Source of the DNA: an uncultured Christensenella sp.
GTDB taxonomy: Bacteria; Bacillota; Clostridia; Christensenellales; UBA1242
Reading direction: 5' to 3'
DNA length: 6,241 bases
NCBI GenBank assembly: GCA_949293915.1
Contig: CASFFJ010000140.1
Coordinates: 1-6,241 of the forward strand
Part shown: piece after piece, positions 1 to 5,694 of the stretch
Layout: every line of letters starts with the position of its first letter
Position numbering within the stretch: position 1 is the first letter of the stretch
Translations under genes and position numbers: made by a program
The notes under the pieces: generated by a model
The model's database searches: none
Seen by the model: only the letters and a program-made list of their open reading frames with translations
What the model was told of the DNA's origin: nothing

Positions 1-3000
1 CAGTGATAACTTTTACTACCTGACCACACTACTCTATATAAACTATCTTTACAATTAGCAATCATTTCTTCTTGTTCTTCTTTTGTAGCGTAATCACATT
101 CAAATAATAAATTTTGACATACTACTCCGGCATTTGTGGGATGTTCAGCGGTATTATCTTTTAAGGCATTTAAAGCTTGAAATAACTCTGGTTCATCACA
201 TTTTACAAAGTTTTCATTATAATAAGGTCCAAAATCCTCTTTTTTGTTTAATAAATTCTTTGCAAAATTGACATATTCAGCTTTATTTATTTCATCTATA
301 GTTAATTTATTTACGTCATCTATTAATAGCATATGATCAGTAAAACCTGTAATTTTACTTTCTGAATTTACAATTTCTGTGATAGGTTGACCATTTTCAT
401 CTAATATTGGCTTACCTTTATTATCCTTTAGTTTTACTTCTCTTTCATTCTTACTTCTACTATAATATGCTTGAGTACGAGGATCATTCGGATATCCTAC
501 TACAAATGCTAAACTACGACCATCTAATTTTTCTCTTGTTACTGCACTATAAATTTCACCAACACCATGTCTTTTATATATAACATAATCTCTTGGCTCC
601 ACACCTTCATATATAGGCTTTTCAGTTACAAGATTACATAATATTTTTGACGTAGCTTTTCCGAATTTTTCATTAGATAGATAAAACCCTTTACTTTTTA
701 TTTTTCCATTAGTAAATTGACAATAGTAATTATTAACATTGTTTTGTTGTAAAATTGCAATTTCATCAAACTCAAGAATTAACTTAGTTTCTTGCATCCA
801 CTTCTCACAAATAGGCATATAATCTACATTTTCTTGTCTTTCAATCATAATACCATCTGTATTTGTTTGTACTATATTAAATCCAGCTTCATATAAGCGT
901 TTACATAAAATAAACAATAAAAGCTGTCCATGAACACAAACTGTACTATTTGTCCATGTATCAAATAATGGATTAAATTCAGATAAGCAAGCACCAATTG
1001 CCCCATTAAGAATAAGTTTTAAACCTTTATTTAATAACGTTTTCCCTTCTTTTTTTGCTTTTAAACGCGTATGATAAATTTCTTCATATGAGCCTGGATT
1101 ATTTATTGCACCTCTAGACATCAGATTATAATGCACTAATAAAGATGGATATAGAGAAGCAACATCCATATTAACAAGATTCTTACTGCCATAATTTAAT
1201 AAAGCTTGATGTAATCCACCAAAACCAAATTGATATTGATGTCCTTCGTCATTACCACCCATATAATATTCGAATTTTTCAGTAATATATCCAGGATTTT
1301 GTTGATTTTTTACATAGAAGTCTAATAATGATGTACCTTCCAATTCAGTATATGCTAGCTCGGGAATACTATAAAAGACTTTTTTACCATTTATTTCTTT
1401 TAATGTATTTTTAAGATTTGGTTTAGCCTTTTCACCACATAATACCTTACCTGCGAAGGATGCGTCTTTATTAATTAAAGTTTTTGCTCCCATCTTATAT
1501 TCTACTATTAAATTCCAGCGAATATCATATGAATCACTAGCAAATTCTCTAAATTCATGTTTTGGATCTGTCTTTGCAGCTTCTACATCTTTTGGATCAG
1601 GTAAAAACAATTCAAGTGTATTATCAACGTCAAGTTCACAATATCTTTCTACTTCTTCCCGTTGTTGCATACTAAGTTTTTGATCAATATTAAATGGTAC
1701 AGAAGAATCATAATTTCTTTTGTTTAATACTGACATTGTAAGCTTTTTTAATGAATTACGCCGAATATCAAAGGGTAAATGAAAACTCAAATCCCATGAT
1801 AAAAAATTTGGTGCATATTCATACGTTTTTTTAGTGCATGTACGTTTTAAATCTGGAAATTTATTAATAGGTTTATCTTCAATTGTAGCATCTGAAAATT
1901 CTTTAACAGTCGGTGTACCTTCTATTGTATATGGATATAACATTGCATATCTAATAACGCCATCATCATATGCAGCATTATTAAACCCAATTAAAATCTT
2001 ATTTTTAATCCATTTACTTAGATTTTCAGCATCATTCCAGCAAATTACTTTATTTTTACCATCTAAGGTTTTAGCAACAAATAACCAATCATACTTAAAA
2101 ACTTCTATATCGTATATCCATTCATATTTTTCTGTATCATCATATCCGCTTGCTTTTATTTCATTTACTGTCATTGCACTTCTTAAGCGTGGTTTAAAGA
2201 CATCATAATACCATTTATGATACCATTTAGACTTTTCACCATTTGGATTACCCCAGCACTTAAAAGATATACGTGACAAATCTTCTTTAAAAGCTTCATC
2301 TTCATCTATTACTTTTATTTCATCTTTATACTTAAAAAATTTTAATGTTTCTTCTAAGTTTTCTTTATCTCGACTATATATAGGTACAGTTGTAAGTAAT
2401 TCTTTTAATTTTTTATTTTTTAGCTCTTGTAATTCAGTTGAATCATCTTTACATATTTCATCTGCTTTACAATATAGCACTTCATTATTTGTATATACAT
2501 CATATATCTTAAAATATGTTCCCAGAGGCTCATGTTTTGTATATTTAGCATCAAACCTTACCGCTGTGATTAAATTCTTTTTATAGGCCTTTAAAATGTC
2601 ATCTATACGTGAAATTAAACCACTAGTACTAATATAGGGAGACTGTACAATATGTTGACCAACTGAAGTTTCATTTAAAATACGAGGCAAGTCTTCAATA
2701 GAATCACTATCGATTGAAGGTAAAACAAGGAAAGGAATTTTGTATCGATGGAATCTATTTATTTCATCATCAGAAAACATAATATATGATTCATCAGTAG
2801 AAATATAAATAAATTTGCCTACAGGATCTATTGAAGACTTATAATCAGAAACAAAAGCATCTAATGCACTTTGTCCCACAAAACCAATAATTAACTCATT
2901 AAAATGTAACGTCTTTCTTTGAAAATATTTTTGAATTATATTAAAGAAAACTTCGCGTGAAAAATTATATGTAGAAAAACTATCATTTATATAAGTAACA

Positions 3001-3185
3001 TGTGTTTCAGCCGATTTAAATTTACTTCTGAAACAATATGATAAATAATTCATACCGCGTGGAGAATCAAATATTTCTAATCTATCTTTACTTAAAGGTT
3101 TTTCTGCAATAAGTATTAATTTTGGACCTAAAGTACTTTCATATTCAGAAAAACGCCTTTTTATAAATTGCTTTTCTACTATCAT
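1..3185 (-). CDS. Multidomain replication protein: UDG-like domain, family B DNA polymerase, AEP-type primase (3' partial)
   Basis: Replicative DNA polymerase, cut by the window edge after 1061 codons without a stop. Residues about 20-165 resemble the uracil-DNA glycosylase fold: strand LILIAEKP (23-30), helix-strand ELIIGFVGQSALDAF (97-111), and LPS (155-157) where active enzymes have HPS. Residues about 165-350 are unassigned. The 3'-5' exonuclease has Exo I D359-I-E361, Exo II N402-x3-Y406-D407 and Exo III Y515-x3-D519. The polymerase has GGLH (656-659), motif A D674-xx-SLYPS, motif B K723-x3-N727-GAIG and motif C NTDG with D777; this NTDG form is usual in phage family B enzymes. The thumb ends near 975. 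Residues 1010-1061 look like an AEP primase: E1029-C-D1031, then SGSKSYH ending at H1061. The ATG at 3185 has AAGGAAGG 7 nt upstream. The polymerase is certain, the primase likely, the glycosylase-like domain tentative. A helicase could follow beyond base 1. Confidence 0.93.
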   Translation of the reverse strand, partial: MIVEKQFIKRRFSEYESTLGPKLILIAEKPLSKDRLEIFDSPRGMNYLSYCFRSKFKSAETHVTYINDSFSTYNFSREVFFNIIQKYFQRKTLHFNELIIGFVGQSALDAFVSDYKSSIDPVGKFIYISTDESYIMFSDDEINRFHRYKIPFLVLPSIDSDSIEDLPRILNETSVGQHIVQSPYISTSGLISRIDDILKAYKKNLITAVRFDAKYTKHEPLGTYFKIYDVYTNNEVLYCKADEICKDDSTELQELKNKKLKELLTTVPIYSRDKENLEETLKFFKYKDEIKVIDEDEAFKEDLSRISFKCWGNPNGEKSKWYHKWYYDVFKPRLRSAMTVNEIKASGYDDTEKYEWIYDIEVFKYDWLFVAKTLDGKNKVICWNDAENLSKWIKNKILIGFNNAAYDDGVIRYAMLYPYTIEGTPTVKEFSDATIEDKPINKFPDLKRTCTKKTYEYAPNFLSWDLSFHLPFDIRRNSLKKLTMSVLNKRNYDSSVPFNIDQKLSMQQREEVERYCELDVDNTLELFLPDPKDVEAAKTDPKHEFREFASDSYDIRWNLIVEYKMGAKTLINKDASFAGKVLCGEKAKPNLKNTLKEINGKKVFYSIPELAYTELEGTSLLDFYVKNQQNPGYITEKFEYYMGGNDEGHQYQFGFGGLHQALLNYGSKNLVNMDVASLYPSLLVHYNLMSRGAINNPGSYEEIYHTRLKAKKEGKTLLNKGLKLILNGAIGACLSEFNPLFDTWTNSTVCVHGQLLLFILCKRLYEAGFNIVQTNTDGIMIERQENVDYMPICEKWMQETKLILEFDEIAILQQNNVNNYYCQFTNGKIKSKGFYLSNEKFGKATSKILCNLVTEKPIYEGVEPRDYVIYKRHGVGEIYSAVTREKLDGRSLAFVVGYPNDPRTQAYYSRSKNEREVKLKDNKGKPILDENGQPITEIVNSESKITGFTDHMLLIDDVNKLTIDEINKAEYVNFAKNLLNKKEDFGPYYNENFVKCDEPELFQALNALKDNTAEHPTNAGVVCQNLLFECDYATKEEQEEMIANCKDSLYRVVWSGSKSYH

Positions 3186-3192
3186 TGTTTTA

Positions 3193-3200
3193 CCTTCCTT
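3193..3200 (-). promoter_or_regulatory. Ribosome-binding site of the polymerase gene
   Basis: AAGGAAGG lies 7 nt before the ATG at 3185, which fixes this start. It sits directly after the U-rich tail of the hairpin at 3211-3235, so translation initiation and the hairpin could influence each other. Confidence 0.8.
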
Positions 3201-3235
3201 TATAAAAATAAGAACGCAAGGAGGCCTCACGTTCT
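3201..3235 (-). terminator. Terminator-like hairpin between the GapR-like gene and the polymerase gene
   Basis: Read on the minus strand, AGAACGUGAGG pairs with CCUUGCGUUCU across a three-base CCU loop: 11 base pairs, two of them G-U, followed by UAUUUUUAU. The G-U pairs hold only in minus-strand RNA, which matches the direction of the genes. It begins 34 nt after the GapR-like stop codon. Only 25 nt separate the hairpin from the polymerase ATG, too little for a promoter, so it may act as a partial terminator, attenuator or processing site rather than a full stop. The U tract is interrupted by A. Confidence 0.65.
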
Positions 3236-3269
3236 ACAAAGATAATTTTCCAAATAGTATATGCTAAAT

Positions 3270-3515
3270 CTAATCTAATCCGGCTGCCGCTTCATATAAT
3301 GCAAAAATAGCCTTTTCTTCATCTCTTTCATTTTTAGCTTTAGCACGCATTTTTATTACATGACGAAGAGCTTTTACATCAAATCCAGCACTTTTAGCTT
3401 CTGCATAAATATCACGAATATCGCCACAAATACCTTTTTTTTCTTCTTCTAAACGTTCAATTCTTTCGATTAAAGATTTAAGACGTTCATTATCAATTCC
3501 ACCGATTTCACTCAT
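3270..3515 (-). CDS. GapR-like DUF2312 DNA-binding protein
   Basis: Small nucleoid-associated protein, 81 residues against about 89 for Caulobacter GapR. The whole length matches that family: a long charged helix (about 9-41) with IERIERLEEEK and IRDIYAEAKSAGFDVKALR, then a basic helix (about 47-64; R51, K55, R57, K59, K61, R64), then a short C-terminal helix LYEAAAGLD. Caulobacter GapR forms tetramers that clamp overtwisted DNA and stimulate gyrase and topoisomerase IV; the same role here is an inference. The ATG at 3515 is preceded by AAGGAG, which overlaps the last two codons of the upstream gene; the gap between the two genes is only 8 nt, so translation is probably coupled. The hairpin at 3211-3235 follows. 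DUF2312 proteins are characteristic of Alphaproteobacteria and their phages, the main clue to the host. Confidence 0.9.
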   Translation of the reverse strand: MSEIGGIDNERLKSLIERIERLEEEKKGICGDIRDIYAEAKSAGFDVKALRHVIKMRAKAKNERDEEKAIFALYEAAAGLD

Positions 3516-3523
3516 TTGTTTTA

Positions 3524-3838
3524 TTACTCCTTATCAAAATTTAAATTATTATATCTAAAATCACAAGTATTATTTGTATTAAAACTAACAACACCCATGT
3601 ATTTTTTCAAAGTACCTTTATATACAGTTTTACCATTTTCAGATTTATTTAACTGTACTGTACCTTTACTTGTAACACTTATAGTATATCTTTTATCAGA
3701 CAATTCTTTAAAAATATGTACTGGTAAAATAATAGTATACTTTTTCTTTACAAGTGTTATATACTCAACAGGCTTTATATTAAATAATTCCATGAAAAAT
3801 TCTTTAATATATTGCAATATTATTTTCAAATTAATCAT
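3524..3838 (-). CDS. Small protein of unknown function in the recA operon
   Basis: I do not recognise this 104-residue protein. It is lysine-rich. The N-terminal 20 or so residues form a hydrophobic or amphipathic helix, too interrupted by charge to be a clear membrane segment. The rest alternates hydrophobic and polar residues in a way that suggests beta strands (YTIILPVHIF, YTISVTS, TVQLN, VYKGTL). An ATG at 3847 lies in the same frame, but the only Shine-Dalgarno-like sequence, GAGG at 3848-3851, abuts it with no spacing and lies 9 nt before the ATG at 3838, so I take 3838. That start overlaps the recA stop by 8 nt, and the end lies 8 nt before the GapR-like gene, so it is translated as part of this operon. 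An open frame on the opposite strand covers the same bases but has no such support. Confidence 0.75.
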   Translation of the reverse strand: MINLKIILQYIKEFFMELFNIKPVEYITLVKKKYTIILPVHIFKELSDKRYTISVTSKGTVQLNKSENGKTVYKGTLKKYMGVVSFNTNNTCDFRYNNLNFDKE

Positions 3839-4937
3839 TAGTATCATCCTCTAAAATTTCACCTGTTTCTAAATCATATTTAACATCGTCTTCTGTATCA
3901 GATATTAAATCTAATTCTTCATTCTTATTTTTAATATAATCAAGAATAGTTTCTTTAAAATGCTGCATCAAATCAGGATTATCTTTCAACCATTGCATGG
4001 CTTTTTCTTTACCCTGTGCAATATTTTCACCTTTATATTTAACCCAAGAACCAGCTTTTTCAAGTAATCCAAATTTAAATGATAAATCTAATATTTCTTC
4101 TGCTTGTGATACACCTTGACCATATCTAATTATAAATCTAGCGGTACGAAACGGAGGAGCTACTTTATTTTTAGTAACTTTTACGGTAGTTTCAACAGAA
4201 GTAGCAATATCTTCGCCATTTACCTTTTCTACTGTAGGACTTGATTTTTTCCAAATTTTCATAATAACTGAAGCAAAAAAGCTAGCTGCCATACCACCAG
4301 ACATAATATCAGTATCACCAAACATTTGACCAATATTTTTACGTGTCTGTGAAATAAAGAAACACATACAATTATTCTTTATCATTAAAGGCGTGATTCT
4401 TTTTAATCCATCTGACATCAATTTTGCTTGACGACCAATGAAATTATCTCCGATTTCGCCATTAATTTCACTTTCAGTAAGCATTGTTGTAATACTATCA
4501 AAGACAATTAGTTTAATATTTGTATTTTTTAACAATTCTTCAGCTATAGCAAAACATTTAGTACCACTTTCAGGTTGTGCAAAAAGAAGTCGTTTTAAAT
4601 CAACACCAAGAGCCTTTGCATAATTTAAATCCATTGCATGCTCATTATCAAGATAAGCTACCATATAACCTTTTTTCTGAGCTTCTGCACAAAGTTGTAA
4701 AGCAATAGTGGTTTTACCAGAAGAAGGTTCACCATAAATTACATTAACACGTCCTTCAGGTAATCCTCCAACACCTAATGCAACATCAAGATTAAGTGAA
4801 CCTGTCGAAATAACATCTACTTTTTTTATACTTGTATCATCAAAAGTGAGAATAGAATCTTCTCCAAATTTTTTATGCATAATTTTTAGCGCGTCTGCAA
4901 TATCTTTATCTAACTGTGTTTTTTCTTCTTTTGCCAT
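3831..4937 (-). CDS. recA: RecA recombinase
   Basis: ATP-dependent strand-exchange protein that coats single-stranded DNA; 368 residues, close to the 350 or so usual for bacterial RecA. Visible motifs are Walker A GEPSSGKTT (69-77, K75), catalytic Glu99 in LDNEHAMD, Walker B LIVFD (D147), loop L1 around EIGDNFIGRQ (161-170), loop L2 from S196-Q197-T-R to G214-G215, F220 matching the E. coli F217 relay, and K256-N-K258 matching the inter-subunit lysines K248/K250. The C-terminal domain (GSWVKYKGENIAQGK) and an acidic tail (about 340-368) are present. Differences from E. coli are EP for PE in Walker A, SQ for NQ before L2, and Ser219 where E. coli has Lys216. It is a bacterial-type RecA, not UvsX-like, so acquisition from a host is possible. 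AAGGA lies 7 nt before the ATG. It follows a terminator and heads a three-gene unit with the 104-residue and GapR-like genes. Confidence 0.97.
   Translation of the reverse strand: MAKEEKTQLDKDIADALKIMHKKFGEDSILTFDDTSIKKVDVISTGSLNLDVALGVGGLPEGRVNVIYGEPSSGKTTIALQLCAEAQKKGYMVAYLDNEHAMDLNYAKALGVDLKRLLFAQPESGTKCFAIAEELLKNTNIKLIVFDSITTMLTESEINGEIGDNFIGRQAKLMSDGLKRITPLMIKNNCMCFFISQTRKNIGQMFGDTDIMSGGMAASFFASVIMKIWKKSSPTVEKVNGEDIATSVETTVKVTKNKVAPPFRTARFIIRYGQGVSQAEEILDLSFKFGLLEKAGSWVKYKGENIAQGKEKAMQWLKDNPDLMQHFKETILDYIKNKNEELDLISDTEDDVKYDLETGEILEDDTND
3848..3851 (-). promoter_or_regulatory. Ribosome-binding site that decides the start of the 104-residue gene
   Basis: GAGG inside the end of recA lies 9 nt before the ATG at 3838 and directly against the in-frame ATG at 3847. 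Normal spacing favours the shorter protein. The location inside recA indicates translational coupling. Confidence 0.55.
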
Positions 4938-5024
4938 ATTATTATCCTTTAAACATTATGATAATATATAGAATACACAATCATTTTCTTTCTACAAAGT
5001 ATTTTTATAATCAATTTCCATTAT
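4938..5024 (-). promoter_or_regulatory. recA leader and probable promoter region
   Basis: This non-coding stretch lies between the clpP terminator and recA, so a promoter for the recA unit is expected here. It is very AT-rich, with several -10-like hexamers (TATTCT, TATTAT, TATCAT), but I see no convincing -35 partner and no alphaproteobacterial SOS box (GTTC-N7-GTTC). The recA ribosome-binding site AAAGG is at 4946-4950. The promoter is inferred from position only. Confidence 0.35.
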
Positions 5025-5057
5025 TATAAAAAAGGGAATCCTATTAAAGAATCCCCT
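5025..5057 (-). terminator. Intrinsic terminator after clpP
   Basis: On the minus strand, AGGGGAUUCU pairs with AGGAUUCCCU around a five-base loop: 10 continuous base pairs, two of them G-U, followed directly by a UUUUUU tail. The plus strand version has mismatches at the G-U positions, so it works in the direction of clpP. It starts 23 nt after the clpP stop codon and separates the HNH-clpP unit from the recA unit. Confidence 0.85.
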
Positions 5058-5080
5058 ATAAAATTATATAAAATACTGTT

Positions 5081-5671
5081 TTAACTTACTTTTTTTTCTA
5101 CTAAAGCATCTGCAATACCATATTCGATTGCTTCTTGTGCAGACCACCAACGATCACGCTCAAAATCTTTTTTCAATTGTTTAACTGTTTTACCTGTACA
5201 CTTAGCAATATGTTCGAGTGTTATTTCATTGACTTTTTTAGTTTCTTCCATTGAAATAAGCATATCATTAACATTACCTTGTGCACCAGAACTTACTTGA
5301 TGTAGCATAACGCGTGTTGTAGGATAAATTTTTCTATAGCCTTTTGCACCAGAAAGAAATAATGTTGTCGACATACTAGCAATTTGACCACAAGCGATTG
5401 TATGTACAGGACATTTAATATTCTGCATAACATCAATAATTGAAAAACCCGCTAATACTGAACCTCCTGGGCCAGAAATAAAAAGCTTAATCGGTTTATC
5501 TTGATCTTCTGCTTCCAAGTATAGCATCTGTGCAACAACTGATTCTGCTAATTCATCTGTAACAGTACCCGTAACCATAATAATCCTATCACACAATAAA
5601 CGCGTAGTAAGATCAATCATTCTTGTGTTACCGTTTTTATCTGTATGTAATACACCCGGCATTCCTAACAT
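5081..5671 (-). CDS. clpP: ATP-dependent Clp protease proteolytic subunit (ClpP)
   Basis: Serine protease of family S14 that forms a tetradecameric chamber fed by a Clp ATPase. It has 196 residues from the start chosen here, the normal length for ClpP. The catalytic triad is complete: Ser99 in GQIASMS, His124 in VMLHQ, Asp173 in ERDRWWSA. The oxyanion region reads ISGPGGSV where INSPGGSV is usual. Conserved VVAQMLYLEAED and the C-terminal EAIEYGIADALV are present. No ATPase partner is in the window, so it would need a host ClpX or ClpA or one encoded elsewhere. It is a true ClpP by its motifs, not obviously a capsid-maturation S14 protease, and its neighbours are not structural genes. An in-frame ATG exists at 5680, adding three codons, but the ribosome-binding site touches it, so 5671 is preferred. 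It lies just behind the HNH gene and ends before a terminator. Confidence 0.96.
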   Translation of the reverse strand: MLGMPGVLHTDKNGNTRMIDLTTRLLCDRIIMVTGTVTDELAESVVAQMLYLEAEDQDKPIKLFISGPGGSVLAGFSIIDVMQNIKCPVHTIACGQIASMSTTLFLSGAKGYRKIYPTTRVMLHQVSSGAQGNVNDMLISMEETKKVNEITLEHIAKCTGKTVKQLKKDFERDRWWSAQEAIEYGIADALVEKKVS

Positions 5672-5679
5672 TTTACTCA

Positions 5680-5684
5680 TCCTT
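5680..5684 (-). promoter_or_regulatory. Ribosome-binding site that decides the clpP start
   Basis: AAGGA lies 8 nt before the ATG at 5671 but overlaps the first base of the in-frame ATG at 5680. Other genes in the window have spacings of 7 to 11 nt, so 5671 fits better. The site lies between the HNH stop codon and clpP. Confidence 0.5.
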
Positions 5685-5694
5685 TCTTTTTAAA

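Noticed and set aside
853..864. Polymerase motif C reads NTDG instead of DTDS, as if a catalytic Asp were lost
   Set aside because: The metal-binding second Asp (D777) is present, and NTDG is, to my knowledge, common in phage family B polymerases, so this is not evidence of inactivation.
1834..2208. Plus-strand open frame of 124 codons
   Set aside because: It lies antisense to the polymerase gene across its Exo I and Exo II motifs, has no recognisable content and no operon context; a shadow frame in AT-rich DNA.
3218..3224. Perfect AAGGAGG on the plus strand
   Set aside because: No start codon follows at a suitable distance on that strand; the bases are explained as the arm of the minus-strand hairpin.
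3516..3854. Plus-strand open frame of 112 codons, hydrophobic
   Set aside because: Antisense to the 104-residue gene, which has a ribosome-binding site and coupled overlaps with both neighbours. The hydrophobic look comes from reading A-rich codons on the wrong strand.
4438..4623. Plus-strand open frame of 61 codons
   Set aside because: It lies wholly inside recA, antisense to the conserved Walker B and L1 regions.
4938..5024. Possible SOS or LexA operator before recA
   Set aside because: No GTTC-N7-GTTC or CTG-N10-CAG type box is visible; the short AT palindromes are expected by chance at this composition.
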